Source: Nipponacmea schrenckii (Eukaryota > Mollusca > Gastropoda > Lottiidae). Taken from it: 64,000 nt of DNA. The notes below the pieces were generated by a model that saw nothing but the letters and a program-made list of their open reading frames with translations, had not been told where the DNA came from and did no database searches. Below, piece by piece: positions 10,101 through 19,261 of the stretch. Where the stretch lies: contig JAUJPP010000007.1 in the NCBI GenBank assembly GCA_030562195.1, positions 3,038,001 through 3,102,000 of the forward strand, read 5' to 3'. How positions within the stretch are numbered: position 1 is the stretch's first letter; every line of letters begins with the position of its first letter. A program made the position numbers and the translations under genes.

Positions 10101-12449
10101 CCCTATCAACGCAATTTGTACGGCATGCCGCAACTCTTATGAGATAAACTTGTTTATGGAAATCCCGCATAGAACATTCAGGAAAAATTAAGATTAAACG
10201 TAAGGTGGTTAAATAGGGTACGAAACATCTATTTAAGTGTTTGTGAAATAAATGTAATTTATTTTAAGAATTCCAGAATATTCACTTCGAGACTTCCTTG
10301 ATGACTGCGACCTAGCTGTTAACAAACATGGCAGCCCCCATGGCGGCCATCTTTTTTCTCACTTTTTTTGACTACCAGTGGTGCAAAATTCTTCTGATGC
10401 TTGTACATGTATACATGTTACCATAAGAGAGAGCTTCGCTCTCATAATAATGACTACGCAAAATAATGTCATTCATTGATAAATTTCGACGTCATAAATA
10501 GCGTGTGACGTCACAAAACGCCCTGTCAACGTAATTTGGACGGCAAGGAAAGACAACTCTTATATGAGATAAACTTGTTTATGGCAATCCCGCAAAGAAC
10601 ATTCAGGAAAAATAAGATTAAACGTAAGGTGTTTTTATAGGGTACGCAACATCTATTTTAGTGTTTGTGAAAGAAATGTAATTTATTTTAAGAATTCTAG
10701 AATATTTACTTCGAGACTACCTTGATTGACTGCGACCTAGCTGTAAACAAACATGGCAGCCCCCATGGCGGCCATTTCTTCTCACTTTTTTTTGACTACC
10801 AGTGGTGGAAAATTCTTCTGATTCATATACATGTATACATGTTACCATAAGAGAGAGCTTCGCTCTCGCCGTCGAGAGAGCTGCGCTCTCATAATAATTA
10901 CAACGATTACGCAAAATAATGTCATTCATTAAAATAAAATACAAAATCAATTTTTAGACGCCTTCATTCATATGACGTCATTTGGTCACGTGAACAAAAA
11001 TGGAGTCTTAATTTAGCGTTTCAAAGCAGATCAAATGGATTCCACAAGCATTTCAACGCCCACATAGTTCTTTTGAACTTGAGAATACAAGACAACCCAT
11101 CTTTAAGATAACAAAGAAATTTTTATTTGTACCAAAACTGGAAGCGGTAAACCACTTTCTAACGAATTTGTCCCGATTGTTATGCTAGAACCAGTTTGTG
11201 TGCTCGAAATCGCTCCTCGGCAAAAACTTTCACGGTCAGCAATTTTTTTCATAATAAGGTCTTGATTATCCCAGAATAAAACCACAACTAAAGATCTAAC
11301 GTCTGGTCAATCAAACATTTTCCTGCAATAGTTTTTTACAAAGAATCTAATTGGTAGAAGAGTGAACTCTCGACCAATCAAAATTAATGACGAGAATCTG
11401 GGATTGTGTAATCCACGGTTGGTTGTATATATCCAGTCGTTGCTTTAGGAACATGGTGTTAACCAAGAATTGTTAAAATGTAATGTGTTTTCAAGTACAT
11501 ACCAGGGCAATAAACTAACATAAAATATATTTTGATTTTCTGTCTTTTCCATCCATGGGTGATAAAAAGCAAAGTCTCTTAAAAACCATCGAGAATTATT
11601 TCTTCTGGAGTGTTAACAAGCTAAACATTGAACGCGTTCTCAAGAACAAGAACAACAACTCAATACTAAATATTTTTCGATTTATCTGATTTTTAATTGG
11701 GTCCATCCTTGGGTGATTAAAACACTTATACCAAGTTTCATCAATATGCGCCTAGAATTGTGCCTTTTAAACTTTTTACGAGCAAGTGTGGACAAATCGA
11801 CGGACAAAATCTACAAAGGGTACATATTAGCATGGCCATATATTTCGATAGGTATCCTGTCATTTAGTGACATGATCGCCAATACCCAGTACACAGACCA
11901 CTAAAACATTACGAATTTTGTCCGTGCTATTTGTAGACATCCTCTTTCTCATTTCCCTTCGGGGTTTCTACTTGCCCATTTTGACTTAACAAAATAGTGG
12001 TTGTGTGTGCAGTGACAGTAAACTTTTCATGGCCATGCTATATTGAAGTTTTGTACAGAAACCAAGTATTGGCTAGGCTTCCATGTGACATATTGAAAAT
12101 TTTTCAACAAGATTTCTGGAAAAAGTTATGGACGGTTGAATTTCGTGATTCAAAAGGGAAACAGAAAGCAAATGAGTTGCACAAACGACATAAAGGGGTT
12201 TTGATATAAAAATGATTTTTGGGACTTTAATTATTTATAATTCATTTATAGGCTACTTACTATTTTGATTAAAAGTATATTTTCACGGATAGTACCAATA
12301 CATCCAAACAAAGTGATAAACACCAGGATAATACCGAATACAGTGATGAATACAGCTGGATTTAACATAAATTCTGCTATTTCTGTAGCTAATTTGCTTC
12401 TTTCATTCAATATCAATGATCCAAAAGCAATAATTAGTAGACCCAGAAT
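1018..12449 (-). CDS. Tetraspanin gene (partial; three exons found)
   Basis: This gene encodes a four-pass membrane protein of the tetraspanin family, which organises membrane microdomains. Exons in transcript order are 12449-12261 (63 codons), 1933-1745 (63 codons) and 1152-1018 (45 codons). All junctions are phase 0, with CAG or TAG acceptors and GTAAGT, GTAGAT and GTAAGA donors. Together they encode the end of TM1, TM2 with the GC-x5-REN motif, TM3, and the large extracellular loop with the diagnostic CCG and P-x-SCC motifs. Joining exons 1 and 2 gives the family's usual TM2-TM3 spacing. The first exon (mid-TM1 upstream) and the last exon (second half of the loop, TM4) were not found and may lie outside the window. 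The first intron is 10,327 bp and filled with mobile DNA. Motif recognition is secure; the subfamily is not assigned. Confidence 0.85.
1745..1933 (-). CDS. Tetraspanin exon: TM3 and start of large loop
   Basis: The exon is 189 nt in phase 0. It encodes VHYSLTVVLFIELIVSVIVV (TM3), followed by a charged amphipathic start of the large extracellular loop ending EWLNLIQIE. An alternative acceptor 12 nt further in would break phase with the upstream exon, so 1933 is preferred. A repeat end lies about 24 bp upstream of the acceptor. Confidence 0.85.
1957..2951 (-). repeat. TATACGCCCAC-type repeat (T element), diverged copy
   Basis: The minus-orientation copy begins with a decayed form of the family's 3' end (GCAAGGTAATATACACCCAC). 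It ends with a decayed form of the 5' end (GGGTGACGACAA, then CATTTCATG and GTATAAAAA). The interior holds repeated units of about 130-150 bp. It sits in the big tetraspanin intron, directly upstream of the exon at 1933. Confidence 0.6.
3480..3870 (+). repeat. Dispersed repeat R1
   Basis: This stretch matches 33160-33430 in the same orientation. Shared blocks include CCATACGTCACTACTA, TTTTCATTAATAAACGATT, CGCCACCATGTTTCGT and CTTAGTCAAACG. A short inverted piece lies at 35088-35150, and a related inverted piece at 11340-11460. No open frame and no clear ends were seen. The rest of 2952-4382 holds nothing that I recognise. Confidence 0.55.
4541..4673 (+). repeat. Left terminal inverted repeat with five 14-bp motifs
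   Basis: The repeat contains five copies of a 14-bp motif, GG(C/A)(C/A)GA(C/G)A(A/G)(C/T)TGCC, at 4546, 4568, 4586, 4607 and 4625. Spacings are 22, 18, 21 and 18 bp, about two helical turns. The array is mirrored at the right end. This is probably a transposase-binding array, by analogy with subterminal repeats of other DNA transposons. Confidence 0.8.
5790..5900 (+). repeat. SINE-tail fragment in transposase intron
   Basis: The segment GCCGCTGTCCTGG-AAAATTTCCC-GCATGGTGTTGGGCC resembles the 3' part of the SINE copy at 48880-49055. It lies inside the GC-AG intron of the transposase. Confidence 0.5.
5923..6586 (-). repeat. T element copy inside the transposase intron
   Basis: The copy begins with GATAGCTTGCCAGGCAAGG (inverted 3' end) and ends with CATTTCATGTGGGAGTATAAAAA (inverted 5' end). 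In between lie diverged units carrying AAGTTTCATCAAAATC and a run of GACGGACCGAC-type repeats. Most of this 973-bp intron is this insertion. Confidence 0.75.
6587..6670 (+). repeat. tRNA-like (SINE head) fragment
   Basis: The segment contains GGTTCGAAACC, a perfect polymerase III B-box match, downstream of ATTAGGTGCCTGAGATCGC. The acceptor stem does not close into a credible tRNA, so it is called a SINE-type remnant. Confidence 0.4.
7480..8809 (-). CDS. Alpha-kinase (atypical protein kinase), transposon cargo, one frameshift
   Basis: This is a predicted alpha-kinase family Ser/Thr kinase. The ATG is at 8809, and a charged N-terminal region of about 230 residues precedes the kinase fold. The fold begins with the glycine loop FGAGGFRKAY (residues about 237-246) and the nucleotide-binding Lys in WVVKRY. 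After a frameshift it continues with EEFVNGHFKKYINNDG, SHFSYAKSNKALLLVDIQG (catalytic Asp, metal Gln), CFDPEIS (second metal Asp) and GNLS. The zinc-site HTCNKFC-x4-L motif closes the domain. The frameshift is one extra base in the T7 run at 7950-7956 (A7 in the coding sense). All recognised catalytic and zinc residues are present. The gene converges on the transposase with 112 bp between stops and starts next to the right inverted repeat. Its role in transposition is unknown. Confidence 0.85.
8838..9195 (-). repeat. Right terminal inverted repeat, interrupted
   Basis: The mirror of the left inverted repeat lies at 8838-8940 and ends in the 19-bp terminus at 9177-9195. Between them about 235 bp of T-rich sequence (with TTTTACTTTCATT-type repeats) has no counterpart on the left. 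Either this end gained an insertion or the left end lost it. Confidence 0.75.
10934..11093 (+). repeat. Dispersed repeat, 160 bp
   Basis: The stretch matches 46078-46236 in the same orientation, sharing CATTCATATGACGTCATT, GGTCACGTGAAC, GCGTTTCAAAGCAGATCAAA and TTGAACTTGAGAATAC. Immediately downstream, 11094-11165 resembles 35203-35290 (TTTTTATTTGTACCAAAA, ACGAATYTGTCCC), so a composite family is likely. Confidence 0.6.
11509..11815 (-). repeat. T element interior fragment
   Basis: The fragment shares ATCCTTGGGTGATTA, CCAAGTTTCATCAA and the GTGGACAAATCGACGGAC tail with the copies at 1957-2951 and 5923-6586, in the same orientation. The outer ends are missing. Confidence 0.5.
11990..12195 (+). 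repeat. Dispersed repeat R2
   Basis: Shared blocks such as TTTTCATGGYCATGCTATATT, ACAGAAACCAAGTATTGG and GGTTGAATTTCGTGATT recur at 13437-13605 (half of it folded back), 32040-32250 and, inverted, 60112-60215. A short ORF here is only the repeat in frame. The copy ends 66 bp before the tetraspanin exon at 12261. Confidence 0.6.
12261..12449 (-). CDS. Tetraspanin exon: end of TM1, small loop, TM2
   Basis: The exon is 189 nt in phase 0. It starts after a CAG preceded by a pyrimidine tract and the branch-like TTCTAAT. It encodes ILGLLIIAFG (end of TM1), a short extracellular loop, and TM2 ending in GCIGTIREN. It ends at a canonical GTAAGT donor (12260-12255). The open frame continues upstream, but the acceptor at 12450 fits the usual tetraspanin intron position inside TM1. 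Confidence 0.8.
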
Positions 12450-14906
12450 CTGGAATTTTTTATTAGAAAGAGACAAATCCTTGGCAATCAAACATCAAAA
12501 AACCATATTCCTAGAATAAATATTGACATTAGAATATCTTTGAGCAGTTAATAAACAGTTATTCAAAATCTAATACTTATAACATATTACTAATTTTTAT
12601 TCGCCCAAATTGCAGAGAGATTGCCGTTTAAAGTCTAACTGAAGCATTGAAATGTAAAACATTATTTTTTACCATTTAGATAAAAGAGCCCAGTTTACAG
12701 TCCTTGCATACTTATTTCTTTCTTCATTCTAGATTCACAGCCTTTACGAAAATGATTCTCACTATTTGTTGCTATAACATCTTTAAAACGAATTCAATAT
12801 ACGCATATTTCAAAGTCGACACAAATTAAACGACAGATGTGTTTAGATCAATCCAAATAAAATATCTATATTTTTTCAACCGCTTCGCCTATTGTTAGCT
12901 GCTCCTAGCAGGGAATTGATAGTCGCTATTAGAGCTAGTAGCAATAACATTGGCGCCTTTCCGCCTTTAGAGGTAGAGGTTAGTAGCTACCAGCAGCTAA
13001 CAAGGCCTAACACGTTTATAATTCACAGCACACAGAAACTCACAAACAACTCACGCTAGCAATATTAAACTGCTACCAAAGGTTATAATTAATAATACAA
13101 AAAAATATATTCATAATTATATGTTTATACTTAAAACCCCACATTCCAAGTGCCTTATCCGAGCTACAAGTACCTAATACCATATTCAAATAATATCGAT
13201 TTGAACGAGTTACTTCTAAACTTTTGCCTGTAGCGTGTTAACATTTTTATATCTCATACCCCATATCCCGTCGATACTATATAAAATATACGATGATATA
13301 TATAAAATCTCAATTTTGTATTCTAGTGAATATTTAACTCAAGAAGGTTGCTTTATGGTATATAACTCAATGTTCGACGGCTATAGGATGTAATTGGCGG
13401 AAGGATATTTCTAAAAAAGGGGTTTTATGTGCGGATGTTGATAAAATGTAGAGGTTTACCTTCATTTTGAGTTCAAAATTTTCATAGTTATGCTGTATTG
13501 AATTTTTGTAAGAGAAACCAAGTATTCGCCACATTTGGACTCGGCCATTAATTCATTTGCCATCTGTTTCCATGTTAAATCATGAAATTCAACCATCCAT
13601 TACTTACTCCACATAAAAACTATTTTTAGAATAACCTATACCGCGAATTAAATTTCTCATTATCTCAGAAATTCTGAAAGAAAATGTAATTTCACGTTAG
13701 GTTAACAGTAAACATGTCGAATTGTGAGACTTTCGTGTGAAATATCCGCATTTTAAAGATTAAATGACGACAGTGTTTTTGTGGAAAAATCACCCCCTAA
13801 GAACCCGACGCAATTTCGACGAAAATAAAGATGATTTAAACAATATTTATTCAAGAAATTTATATAATCACAAATTTAAATACTTAGCTTGCATTACATA
13901 TGGTTTCAGAAACAAGCCGAAGCTTATATAAATCCGTTACCACACATATACATATAGAAATACAAGTCATAATTTAGTAAAATGTCTATGATAACAATTA
14001 TCTTAATGAAGTTCAGAAAAGAGAAAGAGAGAACAGTGATGTTGGCCTGGGTTCAGGTTCACACCCTCTCTCCTGACCTTAGATACACTCATATCCTCCT
14101 AATGGATCAAACACTGTAGATAACAACACAAACAGTCATATTTTTTCTGTGGTTAAGTCATTTATATCAATAACTAAGCGGTTTAAATAAAATAAAAATA
14201 AAATAAACTAGAATTGCTTACAATTATGAACGTATTTCGACAGCCTTAAAATATTATGTAAGCTAAATTTGCTATGACCTAGTTTTCAAAGTCATAAAAT
14301 AATTAGGTCACACCTTCCGTAACGGTTAAAGATGGCGAAAATATAAAAATTACCAATTTTTGCTGTATTTAAGTACACTTATCTCTATGAATTTTTTCAG
14401 TAAGCCAAATTAAAAAATACCTACTCGTAGAAAATTTATTGGATATTATTTGACCTAATTTTCAAGGTCATAGATTAAGTGGGTCACACGTTCCGTAGCC
14501 GTTAAAGTGACTTAATTTTGAAAAAATCGAAATTTGAATAATAATTTAAATATCGGTCTCAAAGAAAAGGTATACATGTATAATGATCCAATGTAGCCTA
14601 TCTATGTTCTAAATTTCATCGAAATCGGTCTATCAATAGTGTCTGAATTTCGGCTTTAAGAATTGAAACGAAAATTCAAAATGGCGGCCGATATGACAGC
14701 TTGACCTAATTATTTAGGTCCAATCGATTACTATTGACAAGTTATTCATAAAAAAGTTTTCACTTTTCACCTAGCTGTTGTAGACTGGAAGTTACGTAAT
14801 TACGTCATTTGAGGCTAAACCAAGTCAAGAGAACGACATGGCGCTTATCATTGCCTTCTGAAGGGTTGGAGATTGGACACAAACCTTCCTACAAAAAGTT
14901 ATCTAG
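12450..14906. other. Non-coding stretch with repeats
   Basis: No exon could be supported here, although the missing 5' tetraspanin exon should lie at 12.5 kb or beyond. Contents: an R2 foldback at 13437-13605; a segment at 13836-13965 that matches, inverted, 28370-28488 (TTTCAGAAACAAGCCG, AATATTTATT); and a pair of diverged tandem units near 14272 and 14448 (GACCTAATTTTCAAGGTCAT, TTCCGTARCGGTTAAAG) with a period of about 176 bp. Confidence 0.5.
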
Positions 14907-15065
14907 GATGGACAAGAGACATCATTTAATGAACTGCTAGCGAAGTTTGAGCCTCTCATAAAGAAGACCACCCATCTCAGGTGGCTGCCGTCTTTTCGAA
15001 ATCAAACAGATCATGACTTGAAGCCGATATCAGAATGGTTAGAACTAGGCTTCATTTGGAAACAG
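14907..15065 (+). CDS. Candidate host exon, unidentified protein
   Basis: A 53-codon open stretch lies between an ATCTAG acceptor and a CAG|GTATCC donor and is phase 0 at both ends. It encodes a plausible globular segment, including KKTTHLRWLPSFRNQTDHD and EWLELGFIWKQ. No family is recognised. A T element starts about 18 bp after the donor. It could be a true internal exon or a relic of a decayed mobile gene. Confidence 0.4.
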
Positions 15066-15082
15066 GTATCCAAAATAATTGC

Positions 15083-16414
15083 TTTTTATACGCCCACATG
15101 AATATGTGGACGTATATTGTCGTCGCCCCTGTCCGTCGGTCTGTTGGTCCGTCAACATTTGTTGTAGACACTATAGAAGCTACAATTTTCTATGGATTTT
15201 AATGAAACTTGTTATGAGCATTGGAATTGATAAGACGGAAATCAAGTTCGAATTTATTGTTCATGCAATAGAAGCTATAATTTTCAATGCATTTGAATGA
15301 AACTTGGTATGAACATTGGAATTGATAAGGCGGTGGTCAGGTTCAAATTTGACGATCTTTGGATGAATAGTTTATGAGTAATTGTCCTTGACTAAGTAAA
15401 ATTGTGTAAAAATTCATTCTATGGATTTTAATGAAACTTGGTATGAGCATTGGAATTGATAAGGCGGCGGTCAAGTTCGATTTGGATTCCGATAAAAAAA
15501 AAATTGAGTTATTGCCCCTGCTTCTATATTTGTTGTCGACAAAATAGAAGCTACAATTTTCAATGGATTTAAATGAAAGTTGGTGTGAGCATTGAAATTG
15601 ATAATACGACGGTCAAGTTCGAATTTGAAGATTTTTCGATGAACAGTTTTTGAGTTATTGCTCTTGACTTAGTAATATTGCGTCAAAATTTTATTGTGGG
15701 TGCAATAGAAGCTACAATTTTCAATGGATTTTGATGAAACTTGGTGTGAGCATTGGAATTGATAAGACAACAGTCGAGTTCGAATTTGGCAATGAACAGT
15801 TTTTGAGTTATTTTCCTTGACGTAGTAAAATCTTGTCAAAATTTTAGTTTTGATGCAATAAATCCTCAAATTTTCAGCGGATTTTGATGAAACTTGGTGT
15901 GAGCATTTGAATTGACTAGGCCTCAGTCAAGTTTGAATTTGACAGTTTTTCAATGAACTGTTTTGAGTTATTGCCCTTGACTTCGTGAAATTGCGTCAAA
16001 ATTCTATTGTGGTTTCAATAAGAAGCTTTAATTTTCAAAGGATTTTGATGGAACTTGGTGTAAGTATCAGAATAGATAAGACATTAGTCAAGTTTGAATT
16101 TCCGACTTTTTTTAACGAAAGGTTTTTGAGTTTTTGCCCTTGACTTAGTAAAATTGCGTCAAAAATATTTGTGGGTGCAAAATAAGCTACAATTTTTTAA
16201 TAGATTTGATGAAACTTTGTATGAGTAGGCCTATTGAAATAGATAAGATGGTGGTCAAGTTTTAATTTGACGATTTTCCATGAACAGTTTTTGAGCTTTT
16301 GCCCTTGACTTCAATATTCATTTAGTGAATGTTTTTTGAGTCATTGCTCAATTTATTTTTCAGATTCAATGCTGCCAGTGGGCGTATGTTACCTTGCCTG
16401 GCAAGCTATCTTTT
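15083..16414 (+). repeat. T element, complete copy
   Basis: The 5' end is a hairpin, TATACGCCCACATG-AATATG-TGGACGTATA, followed by GTCGTCGCCCCTGTCCGTCGG. The 3' end is GCTGCCAGTGGGCGTATG followed by the palindrome AGCTTGCC/GGCAAGCT-like CTTGCCTGGCAAGCTATC. Both ends share ATACGCCCAC in inverted order, and T runs flank them. The interior is about eight diverged tandem units of about 150 bp (GATGAAACTTGGTGTGAGCA; GAGTTATTGCCCTTGACTTA). No protein is encoded. The structure suggests a non-autonomous Helentron-type element; that is inference. Confidence 0.75.
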
Positions 16415-16507
16415 ATTTCTTTGGCAACAAGCTGACACAAATGCTTTATATCAAAGACGATCAACCATAAAAACGATGTTTTCCAAGGACGCATAAAATG
16501 ATTTTAA

Positions 16508-16997
16508 AGGAGCCCAGGCTTTATTTGCTTCGGACAATCATCCGACAGCCTCAAACACATGAAACCTTTTTGTTAGCTAATCAGAAATAGTCTACAGAGC
16601 TTACCTTTGAAATTTGAGCCTTCAAATCCATGTGTATCCATAATTATCCGTGTTTGAAAAATCATAATGTCCTAAGAAATTTCGAACGTCCCGCCATATT
16701 GGAAAACGGTTTGTCTTGATAATCAAAGAGTTATCCTTCCCGTCGTGCAATAGCGGTCATCTATATAAATAGACTACAACGCATTTTTCAATTGTAGACT
16801 TTGTCAACAGGACACACAATTTTCAGACTGACTGGAGACCAGCCGCGTACAGCACGGAAAAAAATGAAAAGTGAAATTTTTTGTTTGAGGTATATTTCAA
16901 GGTATTTTGCGATTTTCGTAGAGCTTGAGTATTTCTGAGGACTGTTAAAATGTAACAAAGGCCCAAAACGACCCATAAAAATCAAGCCTGGGCCTCT
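16508..16997. mobile_element. TTAA-type MITE copy 1
   Basis: A 490-bp element is flanked by TTAA on each side (16504-16507 and 16998-17001). Imperfect inverted ends read AGGAGCCCAGGCTT and, from the other side, AGAGGCCCAGGCTT. It matches the copy at 19497-19969 throughout, including TCCGACAGCCTCAAACACATG and ACCAGCCGCGTACAGCACGG. The TTAA duplication suggests a Kolobok- or piggyBac-mobilised MITE. ORFs inside it are incidental. Confidence 0.8.
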
Positions 16998-17082
16998 TTA
17001 ATATGCTCTGTAAATAATGAATGCTTATTCAAGATAAAGTATAGAAGACTGACTTTTAACTTTGCTTTTAACGTTGTTTTAG

Positions 17083-17275
17083 AGACCGAAGATGCGGTAA
17101 GTGTTGCTAAAGAAACTGTATACGGTTCCAAGACAAAACCGGTCAACGAGATGCAGCAGAACAAAAACAAGCTGTCACGACAGAAAGATCATCAGTTGCA
17201 TCTACAGACCAGGAGAAGTATTGCCGGTGTGGAAAGACTCACAATCTGTCAGATAGTCCTTACAAAGTATGGTTG
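17083..17275 (+). pseudogene. Gag-like remnant with CCHC-type knuckle
   Basis: Two short frames carry ATEDAVSVAKETVYGSKTK and then SVASTDQEKYCRCGKTHN, resembling the region before the zinc knuckle of molluscan Gypsy-type Gag proteins (CYRCGKxHNxDxC). The frame shifts between the two, and the second half of the knuckle has lost its cysteine. No LTR or pol sequence is nearby. This is a decayed fragment. Confidence 0.45.
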
Positions 17276-17513
17276 ACCAAACAGCCCAATATTAAGACGT
17301 TTTATTCCTTAATCCTTGCCCATAATGCTTAATTCGCACTCCTCCATTCGTCATTTTTTAATATTTGTTCATATAAATCAAAATGCGTTCTCTAAATCAC
17401 TAATTTATCATGTAAAATTTGTATAAGTATCATTCTACTTTCTCTAGTATTAAAACTAAATTGAAATACACAAGTGTCTCTTAACATTTCTTCAGTGACA
17501 ATTCTTCAAATAA

Positions 17514-17727
17514 AATTCTGTCCAACAAAAGTCGCTTTTCACCAAATATATTCCTCAAATATCCAACAGCGCCATCTGTATTCAATTGTGTACATTGAAA
17601 TTATGACGATAAGAGGCGCTGACTGTTGTTAGCCAGAGTTATTAGCATATTGATATCCCACATCAATTTGGTTTTCAGAGAGAGGATATATACATTATTT
17701 CCCAATTCTGTCCAACAAAAGTCGCTA
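17514..17727 (+). repeat. Repeat flanked by 23-bp direct repeats; near-identical copy at 28.5 kb
   Basis: Positions 17526-17703 match 28494-28667 almost without difference over about 175 bp (TTTTCACCAAATATATTCC, CAACAGCGCCATCTGTATTC, GTTGTTAGCCAGAGTTATT). The 17.5-kb copy lies between two identical 23-bp stretches that begin AATTCTGTCCAAC and end AAAAGTCGCT. This may be a target-site duplication or a partial second repeat unit. Confidence 0.6.
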
Positions 17728-18164
17728 AACAATATACGGTTGGCAAGATGGCGGCAGGTGAAAAGTCGCATCATGTATCTCTCTAAAAATTGTAAACCGT
17801 GGATTTAAGAAATGGTTGTGTGAAATGTGGAATATAGTCATAATGTGGTCCTGATTTCGAGATTATAATTGGATTTTCTATTTATGGATCAAACTAAACT
17901 TTTAACTGTTAAATCCAAGTTCTCGTGTGTCCATACAAAGTAACCAGGGACGTTATTGTGGACGCCATTTTGACAAGTTGTCTGAGTAAAGTACAGTGTG
18001 TTTCTTTTAAGAAGTCTGTTGTTGATGATGAACAAGTGTTTTAGTATATCTGTAATGTCTTCACTGCAATTGTAGCCCGTAGATGAGTATTAAATTTTTA
18101 AACTATTTAAACTAGATTCTGACAGAGAACGTTTATGTTGTGAACATTTTGAATAGTAAGAATC

Positions 18165-19110
18165 ATGTCTATGTCAGACGCATTTGTTAAGTTCAGAAAG
18201 AGAATAAATTCTGCTTCTGCCACACCAGCCCCAGAGAAAAAATTATGCGAAAATCTGGATGTTATTGAATCCGATGAAATAGTCATAAATGACCCACCCA
18301 CTACCAGCTCTCAGAACCCCTCTCAAGAGCCCGTTTGTCCACATTCAATCACAGTCACAAATCCCAGCTGAAGGACTACTTAAATCTACCAGTGAATTAC
18401 ATAAAGATAAAACTGCACTCCTACTAATTTCAAATGAGATTGCTAGAATTTTATTTCCACAACTAGAGGCCAGCGTAAACTCTGTCATAGAATCTTTAGG
18501 CCTCAAAATTGTCGAACTGGAAAAGGCCAACCGTGATAAAGACAAAATCATTGATTCCCTTATTGATAAAATTGATGATCTTGAGCAGTATGGGAGACGT
18601 CAATCTATCAGAATTGCAGGAATTCCAGAAAATGTTACTGAAAATACTGACAATCTTGTCGTTCAAGTAGGAAATATCATCGGTACTACGATAACTGAAG
18701 GGGACATAAATAGAAGTCATAGAATTGGAGTACCATCCAGACATCACCCTACAAACAACCCTAGACCAATTATCGTGCAGTTCAAAAATTACAAAACTAA
18801 ACGTAACTTTATAAAAAATAGAAAAAAATTGAAAACCTTAACCACTAATACTCAAAATGATACCATCCCAAATGCCTTCAAAAATAATAAAATCTTTATA
18901 AATGAAGACATGACCAAAGCTCGATCAATACTGGCCTATAAAGCTAGGTGTCTACTGAAAGACGAGAAGATTAATAGCAGTTGGAGTAGAGATGGAATTA
19001 TTTTTTTTAAAACTAAATTATCGGATTCAATTGAAGTCATAAAGAATGAACGTGACTTTTGTAAGCTTCTTGATAAAATCAAAATCAAATTAACTTTAAA
19101 AAAGTATTAA
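18165..19110 (+). pseudogene. LINE ORF1 protein (coiled coil plus RRM-like), frameshifted
   Basis: The ATG is at 18165 (MSMSDAFVKFRKR). The frame moves by one between about 18300 and 18370 and then stays open to the TAA at 19108-19110. The second part has a Leu/Ile-rich coiled coil (SLGLKIVELEKANRDKDKII) leading into DLEQYGRRQSIRIAGIPE, the hallmark start of the RRM-like nucleic-acid-binding domain of LINE ORF1 proteins. A basic C-terminal domain follows. In intact elements this protein binds the RNA as a chaperone. Confidence 0.8.
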
Positions 19111-19261
19111 AACCTTTTCTACAACGGTTCTCTCCCCCCAAATAATGTTACCGTAATATTAGCTAACACACTTCACCCTGAACTATGTTTTGTAAAGACA
19201 CTACACATACAAAATATATACTATGTATGTATGTCTTGTTCTTATTATACACTAATCTAAA

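Larger units (their letters stand above)
4383..10930 (+). repeat. Tandem array, unit about 420-480 bp, 4.5 units, split by transposon
   Basis: Units start near 4383 (interrupted at 4540 and resuming at 9204), 9500, 9981, about 10446 and about 10890 (partial). Each carries AAATTTCGACGTCATAAATAG, a GTGTGACGTCAC-like palindrome, an ATGGCGGCCATC block, and a terminal GAGAGAGC-TTCG/TGCG-CTCTC hairpin. The first unit is split by the 4541-9195 transposon, so the other units serve as empty-site references. No coding potential was seen. Confidence 0.8.

Noticed and set aside
9817..10950. Minus-strand ORFs of 77-80 codons (9817-10059, 10717-10950)
   Set aside because: The same tandem unit is read in each; there is no protein-like composition and no conservation beyond the repeat.
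12265..12519. 84-codon plus-strand ORF
   Set aside because: Antisense to the tetraspanin TM1-TM2 exon.
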